64,000 nt of DNA from Sulfuriferula plumbiphila (GCF_009938015.1 NZ_AP021884.1:2440585-2504584), one strand, 5' to 3'. Positions 41,782-48,693 are shown, numbered from the stretch's first letter. Notes: generated from the letters alone by a model not told the origin. Made by a program: numbers and translations.

Positions 41782-42171
41782 TCAGCTCGCCGCCGGCACC
41801 ACCATCGATTGCAACTGGTCGATGACGCCAGGCTCGACAAAGACGCAAGGCTGGCCGGCCTCGATTGGCACGTTGAACACCTGGGCGAACACATGGCGCT
41901 TCAGGTGCGCCAGCCGGCCCGTGCGATAAGCCTGCTCGGGCTTCAGGCGGCCGCCCGGCGGGCCGCTGCGCTGCGGGTCGCACTCGACCAGCGCGACGAA
42001 GCCGTCATCGGACAGTTTCTGGTGTTCGGGGCACAGACCCCATCCCGTCTTCGTATGGTGCTCCATGCTCGCGCGCAGGCGCTTGTCGAGCAGGATGGCG
42101 CCGGTATCGAACGCTTTGCCGCAGACCAGGCAAACGTGCTGTTCGAGGGAAACGTGTGATTTGTCGTTCAT
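41782..42171 (-). CDS. Zinc-ribbon-like ICE protein
   Basis: 129 residues from ATG 42171 (MNDKSHVSLEQHVCLVCGKA). A CLVCGK pair and the CPEH further on could bind zinc. The C-terminal half includes LKRHVFAQVFNVPIEAGQP and FVEPGVIDQL. Conserved in Tn4371-like ICEs near radC, function unknown. Its leader carries the same hairpin and upstream repeat as radC. Confidence 0.7.
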   Translation of the reverse strand: MNDKSHVSLEQHVCLVCGKAFDTGAILLDKRLRASMEHHTKTGWGLCPEHQKLSDDGFVALVECDPQRSGPPGGRLKPEQAYRTGRLAHLKRHVFAQVFNVPIEAGQPCVFVEPGVIDQLQSMVVPAAS

Positions 42172-42178
42172 GACGATC

Positions 42179-42347
42179 TCCGGTTGCACGGGCGGAATTG
42201 CCCGGAACCGTCGCCAGCACGGCGCAGCGCAAGCAGTCAGGGGTCAAGGACGGCCCAGGGGCCGCCAGCGTGCTGGCACGCGCAGCCCTTGACGGCGAGA
42301 ACGCCGTGATACGGTGAAGGGGACAGCAAGACCGCCTCACACCACCA
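42179..42347 (-). repeat. Leader repeat unit F1 with SD-pairing hairpin (zinc-ribbon gene)
   Basis: Shares two blocks with 42966-43138: block 1 (42179-42241) and block 2 (42281-42337, including AGAACGCCGTGATACGGTGA). On the mRNA, CGGGC/GCCCG and GGTT/AACC form a nested hairpin whose 3' arm is the Shine-Dalgarno (AACCGGAG) of the gene at 42171. Rightward TTGACG-15-TACGGT lies at 42289-42315. A worn copy of the GGCAAG-CGCAGG repeat follows at about 42370-42410. Confidence 0.6.
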
Positions 42348-42450
42348 CCGACGCACACCTGCACTTCGGCAAGTGCGCAGCACGCGCAGGCCAGCGAGGG
42401 CCGGAGTTGCGCCGCCCCAGGTGCAGCAAAAAGGGGCCGAAGCCCCAGGA

Positions 42451-42957
42451 TCAGATCAGGCCACGCTCGGCAAATGACGTCGTGGCCTCGCCGCCGACGA
42501 CGATGTGATCCAGCGTGCGCACGTCCACCAGCGCCAGGGCTTCCTTGAGGCGCTGGGTCAGCAGCTTGTCGGCCTGGCTTGGCTCGGAATTTCCGCTCGG
42601 ATGATTGTGCGAAAAAATCACGGCCGCCGCATTGTGATGCAGCGCCGTTTTCACGACTTCGCGTGGATACACCGATGCTTGGTCGATGGTGCCGCGAAAC
42701 ATCTCCACGTATTCGATCAGACGGTTCTGGCTATCGAGAAACAAGGCAGCGAAAACCTCGTGCTCGAAGCAGGCCAGCTTGGTGCGCAGGTAGTCCTTGA
42801 CCAGTGCTGGCGAAGTGAACAGCGTTCCACGCGGGACCTTCTGGTCGATTACGTACCGCGCAGCTTCCAGAATTTGGTCGGCGGTCGCCGGCAGATAACG
42901 CCCTTGGTCGTCACGCACCAGCAGCGAGGAATCGAGAGACAGAGAAAGTTGCGACAT
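42451..42957 (-). CDS. radC: RadC-family JAB-domain protein
   Basis: 168 residues, the short mobile-element form lacking the N-terminal HhH of chromosomal RadC. The JAMM-type metal motif is VIFSHNHPSGNSEPSQAD; ILEAARYVIDQKVPRGTLFT and DVRTLDHIVVGGEATTSFAE are family blocks. Predicted Zn-dependent hydrolase; a plasmid-stability or anti-restriction role has been proposed for such genes but is unproven. Found near the integrase in Tn4371-like ICEs, as here. Confidence 0.92.
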   Translation of the reverse strand: MSQLSLSLDSSLLVRDDQGRYLPATADQILEAARYVIDQKVPRGTLFTSPALVKDYLRTKLACFEHEVFAALFLDSQNRLIEYVEMFRGTIDQASVYPREVVKTALHHNAAAVIFSHNHPSGNSEPSQADKLLTQRLKEALALVDVRTLDHIVVGGEATTSFAERGLI

Positions 42958-42965
42958 GATCGTAC

Positions 42966-43138
42966 TCCGGTTGCTCGGGCGGAATTGCCCGGAACCGGCT
43001 CCAGCACGGCGCAGCGCAAGCAGTCAGGGGACGCAGACGGCCGCAGGACGCAAGCGACCAACCGCAGGGCAGGGCGCGCAGCCCTTGACAGCGAGAACGC
43101 CGTGATACGGTGAAGGGAACAGCAAGACCGCCCACACC
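42966..43138 (-). repeat. Leader repeat unit F2 with SD-pairing hairpin (radC)
   Basis: Same two blocks as 42179-42347. In the radC mRNA, CCGGTT pairs with AACCGG (42967-42972 / 42993-42998) and CGGGC with GCCCG (42976-42980 / 42987-42991), so the ribosome-binding site AACCGGAG is in the stem. Rightward TTGACA-15-TACGGT lies at 43085-43111, leading into repeat copy E. Confidence 0.6.
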
Positions 43139-43159
43139 CCGCCCGCAGAAATGACGGAT

Positions 43160-43280
43160 AGGCAAGCGCAGCGCGCAGGCACTCAAGGGCCGGAGGCGTC
43201 AGGGATCAAAGCCGGATGGCCGCGACTCGGCACGAGGCGCGGGGCGCAGCCCGCGAGCCCGACGGCGGAACGCCGAGACG
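43160..43280 (+). repeat. ICE intergenic repeat, copy E
   Basis: Starts TAGGCAAGCGCAGCGCGCAG, then GGGCCGGAGGCGTCAGGGAT, AAAGCCGGATGGCCGCGAC and GGGGCGCAGCCCGCGAGCCC. Clearly related to copies A-C and in the same orientation, about 50 nt beyond the promoter-like element in unit F2. Confidence 0.65.
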
Positions 43281-43360
43281 CTCGATCGCTTGTAACGAGA
43301 CAAATGACACCGCAGCGCAAATGGAGCACAATGTAGCTACAACAAGGCTTGAGGCATGTA

Positions 43361-43555
43361 ATGGCAAGCAGCAGTGATGTCGTTCGCGCCCGGATTGACG
43401 GGCATATCAAAGAGGAAGCCACGAACGTGCTGGCAGGAATGGGCTTGTCCGTGTCAGACGCCATTCGGATGCTGCTCACGCGCATTGCAGCCGACAAGGC
43501 ACTTCCTTTCGATATCAATCGAGTGCAGGCCCAACCCGAAACCAAGAAGCCATGA
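43361..43555 (+). CDS. relB: RelB/DinJ-family antitoxin without partner
   Basis: 64 residues from ATG 43361 (MASSSDVVRARIDGHIKEEA), an RHH antitoxin with NVLAGMGLSVSDAIRMLLTR. Normally followed by a RelE/YafQ toxin; here the next frame, 48 bp on, is a restriction-like fragment, so the antitoxin is orphaned. It could protect against a related toxin (anti-addiction) or be a remnant of a lost pair. Confidence 0.85.
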   Translation: MASSSDVVRARIDGHIKEEATNVLAGMGLSVSDAIRMLLTRIAADKALPFDINRVQAQPETKKP

Positions 43556-43603
43556 GCTTCTGCCTGAAAAACTCCAAGAACACTAAGGCCAGGGCCTGAC
43601 CAC

Positions 43604-44248
43604 ATGGATCGCATACAGCAGCTCAACTACGAAAAGGACTTCCGCATTGCCTTCCTGGAATCCAAAGGGGATGGGTTTCAACGTCTGTTTGAGAGGCTGA
43701 TGTCGAAGGCACATCCCAACGACTTCATGGCCTGCCGGCCCTGGGGCAATGTTGGAGACCGGAAAAACGACGGGTATCTACCTTCCGCGCGAATCCTGTT
43801 CCAGAGCTACGCGCCGAATGAAATGAGCGCCACCGAAGCCGTCAAGAAGATCAACGAGGATTTCGAGGGGGCCAAAGAGCATTGGGAAGAGTATTTCGCT
43901 GAGTGGGCCTTCGTTCACAACGTACCTGATGGGCGACTTGGCCCCCACATCATCGAAGCCTTGGCCAAACTCAGGCAAGACAATCCGAAGATCAGAATCG
44001 GACATTGTGGGTACGAGGAAATGCTGGCGAAGTTCCGTCAGTTGAGCCTTCAGGATCTTGAATCCTGGTTTGGCCCCTCGCTAACGATGGAAGCGAACGT
44101 CAATCTGGGCTTCAGCGACCTGGCCGCTGTGCTCACGCATATCAGCATCACGCCCATACCCTTCGGGTACTCCAGCTTTTCGGCGAGCAGGTTCATCCAG
44201 CGCACCAACTTATTCAGAGTTTCATCGTCGGCAAACACAAGAAATTGA
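43604..44248 (+). pseudogene. ABC-3C-like effector, N-terminal part (truncated)
   Basis: 214 codons, of which about 1-175 look authentic: NYEKDFRIAFLESKGDGFQR, HPNDFMACRPWGNVGDRKND, GYLPSARILFQSYAPNEMSA and WEEYFAEWAFVHNVPDGRLG. These resemble the N-terminal module of ABC-three-component effectors, including a GN-GD-K-DG restriction-nuclease-like motif (recalled, not searched). From about 44130 the frame is the antisense of the neighbouring minus gene, so the natural C-terminal domain is gone, as are the middle and ATPase partners. Probably a dead end of a broken defence system. Confidence 0.6.
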
Positions 44249-45027
44249 TGCCGCTGTTCGTCGTCAAGAAACGCCGGCAATTGCGCGTAGAGGGGGTACA
44301 GCAGGTCGTGGAGATAGATGTAGGTCTGCCGGCGTCCTTGCTCATGACTCCGCGTGGTCGCAGTCAATACCTGCTGTGCCCACTCGGACGTGAGTTCGGC
44401 CAGCGTCATCTCGGTGATGTCGATGGAGATGAGCGGGAATCCGAGCGACTTCCCGATCAGCGCCTTGCGCCCGTCGAAGGCGTGGCCAAGTTCGATTTCA
44501 ACGCCGCCCAGCACTATCGGCTCTGCCTGGACCGGTGGGCCGAGCACAGCAACGTCGAGCCGGAATCTGCTGCCAAATGGCGTCTCCAGAGGATGCTCGG
44601 TTGCCACCTGGTCGGCGCCGAGCAACAAGTTGCCTTCTAGCGGATAGTCCGACGCATCCATATCCTTGAACGCCCACGGCATCGCAAGGCCGGCATTCAA
44701 TCGTCGGGAGAGTTCGGCCGCGACAAGCTCTTTCGCTTGCCGGTGTTCGGGACTTTCCTGAACGGCGCGCCGCCGGCTGGCTTCTTCGTCGTCGAAGTGC
44801 GCTTTGGGGTTAAAGGTGTGCTGGGCAGGAAGCACCCGGAAATGGGAGCGCCGACGCAACTTCCCGCTTTCAAAGGAGGGGCTGACCCATGTCACCATCT
44901 GCCTTGAGGCGCCGGGAGACACCAGGGGCCACAGCTTGCGCGCATGTTCCCGGCTGCGAACGTCTCGCGCGGCGATCGTGGTCTGGAAAATCCCTTTCCG
45001 AGAGAAGACAACGATCGCCTCGTCCAT
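44050..45027 (-). CDS. CoiA-like/PD-(D/E)XK nuclease-domain protein
   Basis: 325 residues from ATG 45027 (MDEAIVVFSRKGIFQTTIAA). N-terminal region as in competence-protein-CoiA-like proteins; SPEHRQAKELVAAELSRR is the helical lead-in. Then RFRLDVAVLG (D158), VEIELGHAF (E177, E179) and GKSLGFPLISIDI (K193) lie in PD-(D/E)XK order. The C-terminal half is unassigned. Starts 13 bp after the HEPN protein stop, so one operon. Its last 25 or so codons overlap the truncated frame on the opposite strand, marking a recombination junction. Candidate defence nuclease. Confidence 0.6.
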   Translation of the reverse strand: MDEAIVVFSRKGIFQTTIAARDVRSREHARKLWPLVSPGASRQMVTWVSPSFESGKLRRRSHFRVLPAQHTFNPKAHFDDEEASRRRAVQESPEHRQAKELVAAELSRRLNAGLAMPWAFKDMDASDYPLEGNLLLGADQVATEHPLETPFGSRFRLDVAVLGPPVQAEPIVLGGVEIELGHAFDGRKALIGKSLGFPLISIDITEMTLAELTSEWAQQVLTATTRSHEQGRRQTYIYLHDLLYPLYAQLPAFLDDEQRHQFLVFADDETLNKLVRWMNLLAEKLEYPKGMGVMLICVSTAARSLKPRLTFASIVSEGPNQDSRS

Positions 45028-45040
45028 TCCTGTCTTTCCC

Positions 45041-45853
45041 TTATGGCGATACGGCCGAAAATTTCGTGGTGCCATCCAGCTTGCGGTGAATCAGCGACAC
45101 CAGCGTCAGGATGTCCAGTGCGTCCTGTTCGGACATGGGCCAATTCGTTTTGGGTGCATGGGCCAGCGGATTGCGCACGGCGCCGAACAGGCCGATCAGC
45201 AGGTTGGCAAAGCCTTTCTGCTCGCTCCTCTCCGACTCGGTGGTGAGTGGTCCCAAGGCGAGAACGGGCTGCTGGCCCGCGAATGCCTTGTTCACCAGGT
45301 CCGCGCCATCGCCGTTCAGGCCCGACAGCAGGCGAATCCGCTCCGCAACACCTTTCGTGGCCTCGAATACGGCATGGAAGTAGTTTTCGTCCAGCAGCTC
45401 GGCACGGCAGTAGTTCAGTACTTCCGCGTGGACGACGCGGCTTTCCAGCGCGGCCTTGAGTCGCCCCGCGCGGGCGCGCGCGGCATTGAGCGTCGTGGCC
45501 TTGTCGGCGTGCGCGACCTTGCCATCTTCGCGCACGTAGAAACCAGAGAAGGCAAGGACGACATTGAGTTCGTCGCGCCGCCAGGCGAACGTCGCGGGGT
45601 CGCGGGCGTAGCTCACCGGGTTCATCGCGCGATTGATGAACATGATGAGATGGTTGCCGACTTGGTGCTGGTTCTGTGCACCGGCCAGCGCATTGAACAA
45701 CCGCTTCCACTTGGTCATGCCGGGCGACGGGTCGGCAGTCTCGATTTCTTGCAGCAGGCGTTCGATCTGCGTGCCGCTCAGGCCGCGCGCGGTATCGGCG
45801 AGCACGCGGCACGCGGCTTCAAGATGCTGTGAGTTGAAAGGATCAATTCGCAT
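45041..45853 (-). CDS. TIGR02391/Ymh-family protein with HEPN-like motif
   Basis: 270 residues from ATG 45853 (MRIDPFNSQHLEAACRVLAD). The C-terminal third (FANLLIGLFGAVRNPLAHAP, DALDILTLVSLIHRKLD) is the TIGR02391 domain and contains R227-N-P-L-A-H232, the RX4H signature of HEPN ribonucleases. Such proteins recur in phage-defence and toxin loci. Directly upstream of the CoiA-like nuclease in the same operon, suggesting a two-gene abortive-infection module. Confidence 0.7.
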   Translation of the reverse strand: MRIDPFNSQHLEAACRVLADTARGLSGTQIERLLQEIETADPSPGMTKWKRLFNALAGAQNQHQVGNHLIMFINRAMNPVSYARDPATFAWRRDELNVVLAFSGFYVREDGKVAHADKATTLNAARARAGRLKAALESRVVHAEVLNYCRAELLDENYFHAVFEATKGVAERIRLLSGLNGDGADLVNKAFAGQQPVLALGPLTTESERSEQKGFANLLIGLFGAVRNPLAHAPKTNWPMSEQDALDILTLVSLIHRKLDGTTKFSAVSP

Positions 45854-45881
45854 CGCCAATGCCTGTCTCCCTCGTCAGGCA

Positions 45882-46184
45882 TCAGATGATGGCCTGCAGG
45901 CCCTTGTCGGCGATGACGTTGAGCAGCTTGAGGGCCGGTCCCGTGGGATGGGTGTCGCCTTGCTCCCACTTGCGCACGGTCGAGGCCGATGTGTGCAAAT
46001 GAAGAGCGAACACCGGCTGGCTGAACTTCAAGGCTTCGCGCAGGCGTTTGATGTCGGCAGCGCTGAACTCCCGTACCGGCGGCGGGCAGATCGCGTCGAA
46101 CTCGCGCATCGTTACCTTGCTGATCGCTCCCGCTTCGTGGAGCGCAGCCAGGTCGCCACGCAGGGATTCAATGATCTTGCTCAC
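45882..46184 (-). CDS. higA: HigA-like XRE antitoxin
   Basis: 100 residues from a GTG at 46184 with GGAGGTG upstream. The HTH is in the C-terminal half: FSAADIKRLREALKFSQPVF, SASTVRKWEQGDTHPTGPAL. It overlaps the toxin gene by 17 bp, the reverse order (toxin first) expected of HigBA/DUF1044-type systems. Binds and neutralises the toxin and represses the operon, probably at the palindrome at 46570-46580. Confidence 0.88.
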   Translation of the reverse strand: MSKIIESLRGDLAALHEAGAISKVTMREFDAICPPPVREFSAADIKRLREALKFSQPVFALHLHTSASTVRKWEQGDTHPTGPALKLLNVIADKGLQAII

Positions 46185-46551
46185 AATGCACCTCCAATAA
46201 CACGCCCGACTGCAATGCCTTCGACAAAGCCTCGGCGGACAGTTCCAGGAACACCTTGCCGGCGAATTGCAGCGCCTTCTTCTCGTCCTGCGTGATGTTC
46301 GCCTTGTCGCTCTTGGGGAACCCATGCAGGAACACGTAGCGGCTGCCGATCCGGGCCGACAGCAGCGTGCGGAAGCCGCCGCTCTTGCCGCCGCCGGGTC
46401 GGGCAACCCGCTTCTTGTAGAGGAAGCCGCCCAAGTCCGCGTCAATCAGACCGTTTTCCATCTCCTGAACCGCCTTGCACAAGGCGGCATCGGGCAGCTT
46501 TTCGCCCGCCTGCCACCGCGCAAAGTCTTTCCGCTTGAGAACACGGGTCAT
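46168..46551 (-). CDS. higB: RelE/HigB2-like toxin
   Basis: 127 residues from ATG 46551 (MTRVLKRKDFARWQAGEKLP). PF06296-like RelE-fold toxin: ADLGGFLYKKRVARPGGGKS, GFRTLLSARIGSRYVFLHGF, PKSDKANITQDEKKAL. mRNA-cleaving toxins of this fold stabilise mobile elements. Followed by the antitoxin and encoded 140 bp from the integrase start-distal end. Confidence 0.9.
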   Translation of the reverse strand: MTRVLKRKDFARWQAGEKLPDAALCKAVQEMENGLIDADLGGFLYKKRVARPGGGKSGGFRTLLSARIGSRYVFLHGFPKSDKANITQDEKKALQFAGKVFLELSAEALSKALQSGVLLEVHCEQDH

Positions 46552-46563
46552 CTTGACCTCCAA

Positions 46564-46580
46564 ACTATACCCGTAACGGG
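46564..46580 (-). promoter_or_regulatory. higBA promoter with palindromic operator
   Basis: On the minus strand TATAGT (-10) abuts the perfect palindrome CCCGT-T-ACGGG (46570-46580), just upstream of the toxin gene. An operator overlapping the -10 element is typical of toxin-antitoxin autoregulation. Confidence 0.6.
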
Positions 46581-46690
46581 CACACTTTTCCAGACCCCAG
46601 CGCGTCGCACGGGCGGGGAGGGCCACCGAGTCGATTGGCGTGGCGGCGACACGGCGATAGGGGCCAACGTGGCGGGGCGCTTGTCGCCGA

Positions 46691-47893
46691 TCATGTGGTC
46701 ACCTCTTTCGGTTCTTGGCGCGTGCCGACGACCGACTTGCGCCGGCTCGCCACCAACTCGGCCGCCTTACGCACCGGGTCATCTTCGGTGTGCACGTAGC
46801 GCATGAACATGGCCACGGTCTTGTGCGCGGTCAGCGCCATGCCGACCTTGACCGGGATTCCGGAATTGGCGATGTCGGTCGCCGAGCGGTGGCGGATGCC
46901 ATGGGTGCCGACCTTCGGCACGCCGGCGCGATCGAGGATGCGCCGCCACGCCTGGTAGTAGGAATGGGGGCCGAGTGGCTTGTCATGGTCGAGGATGGCC
47001 GGGCAGACGTAGGGCGAATTGCCATAGCGAGGCGCGTTCGTCAGCAGCCGGCGGGCTTCCTCGCTCAGCGGCTTGGACATATCGCCTGTCTTGCTGTCAG
47101 GCCAGACGACCCGGCCATTGGGCAAGTCGAGCCAATCCCACTGCAACAGCAGGATCTCCGACATGCGGGCCGCGAACTCGAATTGCAGCCGGACGGCCAG
47201 CAGATAGATCGGATGTTCCAGCCCCTCGGCCTCGGCCTTGTCCAAATAGGCGAACAGGCTGACCATCTGCTCGTCGGTGATGAGGCGGGTCGAGCCTTTC
47301 TCCGGGTACTTGGGCACGTGGCGGCAAGGATTGGAGCCGTCGGGCCGGTAGCCCCACAGTTCGGCCAGGTTGAACATCTTGCGGACGAGCGACAGCACGC
47401 GGTTGGCCTGTGTGGGGGACTTCTCCATGCGCTTCATCAGCGCCGTGATGTCGTGGCGGGTAACCTCGTGGACCTTTTTGGTTCCGAAGGCTGGGATGAC
47501 GAAGTTGTCGATCTGGTACTGGTAGCCGTCCTGCGTACTCGGCTTGTTGTGCAGCTTGGAGTGGTCTTCCATGAACCGGCCGCACAGTTCCTTGACTGTC
47601 GGTGCCTTGCGGGCTTCGCCCTTGTCGTGTCCAGGGTCGCCGCCGCGCCGGACTTCGGCCAGCCAGTCTTGTGCCAGCGACCGCGCCTGTTCGACGGTCA
47701 GTTCGCCGAACTGGCCCAGCGCCGGCTTGCGACGCACGCCGGAGTTCGTTCGATACTGAAGCATGAATACCTTGCGGCCGGTTGGTGTAACCTTGCACAA
47801 GAAGCCCGGAACAATCGTGTCCCGGAGTTCAACGTCGCAGGTCTGTGCCTGAGCCGCATCAACAACGCTTTTGGTTAGCTTGATCTTTGCCAT
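46691..47893 (-). CDS. int: P4-type tyrosine integrase of the ICE
   Basis: 400 residues, normal for P4-like tRNA integrases. N-terminal DUF4102-type arm-binding domain (KLTKSVVDAAQAQTCDVELR, PTGRKVFMLQYRT, LGQFGELTVEQAR), SAM-like core-binding domain (about 100-185) and catalytic domain. Catalytic residues: R243 (FAARMSEIL), H331-x-x-R334 (THGIRHRS), H357 (LTAHKTV) and Y366 (MRYVHTE). The start lies 175 bp from attR, reading inward. Should recombine CTTAAAATC in tRNA-Leu(UAA). Confidence 0.95.
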   Translation of the reverse strand: MAKIKLTKSVVDAAQAQTCDVELRDTIVPGFLCKVTPTGRKVFMLQYRTNSGVRRKPALGQFGELTVEQARSLAQDWLAEVRRGGDPGHDKGEARKAPTVKELCGRFMEDHSKLHNKPSTQDGYQYQIDNFVIPAFGTKKVHEVTRHDITALMKRMEKSPTQANRVLSLVRKMFNLAELWGYRPDGSNPCRHVPKYPEKGSTRLITDEQMVSLFAYLDKAEAEGLEHPIYLLAVRLQFEFAARMSEILLLQWDWLDLPNGRVVWPDSKTGDMSKPLSEEARRLLTNAPRYGNSPYVCPAILDHDKPLGPHSYYQAWRRILDRAGVPKVGTHGIRHRSATDIANSGIPVKVGMALTAHKTVAMFMRYVHTEDDPVRKAAELVASRRKSVVGTRQEPKEVTT

Positions 47894-47919
47894 TTGGCAC
47901 TCCTGGAGTCCCCCGATTC

Positions 47920-47949
47920 CAGGAGCCGGCTAGGAGCCAAGCGAAAGAG
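47920..47949 (+). repeat. Right arm-type integrase site
   Basis: CAGGAGCC and AGGAGCCA in tandem plus a purine tract ending AAAGAG; 21 or so of 30 bases match 1899-1928 in the same orientation. It lies between the int start and attR, partly in the probable int promoter, so occupancy could also repress int. Confidence 0.5.
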
Positions 47950-48068
47950 AACCGGGGCGGTTTGCATCGCGCACCGGCATATGATCCCAGGCATTGGCTC
48001 TACGGAAAACCTGCCACAGCAAGCTGTATCCAAGCCCGGCGTTATCTGGTGCGGACTCCATGTTCTGG

Positions 48069-48124
48069 CTTAAAATCCCTCGCCGCTAAACGGCGTGCCG
48101 GTTCGATTCCGGCTCCGGGCACCA
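48069..48124 (+). pseudogene. 3' half of chromosomal tRNA-Leu(UAA), with attR core
   Basis: CTTAAAATC (48069-48077, attR core) continues into the anticodon-stem 3' strand, variable arm (CGCCGCTAAACGGCG), T arm GGTTCGATTCC and acceptor TCCGGGC plus ACCA. It complements the 5' half at 1755-1795. Upstream is ICE sequence (TGTTCTGG), so no functional tRNA is made here. rimP begins 111 bp further on. Confidence 0.92.
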
Positions 48125-48180
48125 TCCGGCATTCCTCCGCCGCCACTTGCCGACCTCTTTCATATCCCCCCCTTTGCTGA

Positions 48181-48221
48181 TATACTTAACGGCTTGTTTA
48201 TGGGCTTTGGCCCATTTTTTG
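48181..48221 (+). promoter_or_regulatory. rimP leader: -10 element and hairpin-T6 attenuator/terminator
   Basis: TATACT at 48181-48186 could be the -10 of the rimP-nusA-infB operon (its -35 is poor). Immediately after it, ATGGGC-TTTG-GCCCAT followed by six T residues (48200-48221) forms an intrinsic terminator ending 15 nt before the rimP ATG. It would end tRNA transcripts or attenuate the operon, which in E. coli is autoregulated by NusA. Confidence 0.5.
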
Positions 48222-48235
48222 TTTGTGGAACGTGA

Positions 48236-48664
48236 ATGACTCTGGAAACGCTGCTGGAAACGACACTCAACGGCCTTGGCTACGAGCTGGTGGATATGTC
48301 CATGTCCGCAAAAAGCGGATTGTTGCGCATATTTATCGACAAAGAAGGCGGCATCACGCTGGACGATTGCACGGCGGTTAGCAACCACCTGTCCAACTGG
48401 CTGGCGGTTGAAAATATCGCCTACGAGCATCTTGAGGTGTCATCGCCGGGGCTGGATCGCCCACTGAAAAAACCGCAAGATTTTCGTCGTTTCGCTGGTG
48501 AAAAGGTGCAGGTCAAGCTGCGCATGGCAATTGCGGGGCAACGCAGGTTTTCCGGAGTGATCCGTGGTGCCAGTGCGACGCAAATTGAATTGGACGTGGA
48601 GGGGCAGACTGTCATGCTGGATTTCGCCAACATGGATACAGCGCGCCTGGTTCCCAGTCTGTAA
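48236..48664 (+). CDS. rimP: Ribosome maturation factor RimP
   Basis: 142 residues. Assists 30S subunit maturation. Blocks LGYELVDMSMSAKSGLLRIF, IDKEGGITLDDCTAVSNHLS and YEHLEVSSPGLDRPLKKPQD are diagnostic; the C-terminal SH3-like domain ends LDFANMDTARLVPSL. First gene of the rimP-nusA-infB-rbfA-truB cluster, 29 bp before nusA. Confidence 0.97.
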   Translation: MTLETLLETTLNGLGYELVDMSMSAKSGLLRIFIDKEGGITLDDCTAVSNHLSNWLAVENIAYEHLEVSSPGLDRPLKKPQDFRRFAGEKVQVKLRMAIAGQRRFSGVIRGASATQIELDVEGQTVMLDFANMDTARLVPSL

Positions 48665-48693
48665 CTATAAAATAGGTTGGCCGGAGGTTTTTT

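Larger units (their letters stand above)
1787..48077. mobile_element. Integrative and conjugative element (Tn4371-like backbone) inserted in tRNA-Leu(UAA)
   Basis: Bounded by the 9-bp direct repeat CTTAAAATC (1787-1795 and 48069-48077), giving about 46.28 kb. It contains a tyrosine integrase near the right end, RepA/ParA/ParB, relaxase, TraF, the TraG coupling protein, a full TrbBCDEJLFGI mating-pair operon, an EexN exclusion lipoprotein and LysR-type TraR, so it should be self-transmissible. Backbone order is that of Tn4371-family ICEs. The target (a tRNA anticodon loop) differs from the short TTTTTCAT-like site I recall for that family. Cargo lies at 15904-23835, 33992-37255 and 43361-46551. 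Confidence 0.93.

Noticed and set aside
41420..41929. 169-codon plus frame
   Set aside because: Runs through a repeat copy and antisense into the zinc-ribbon gene; no recognisable family.
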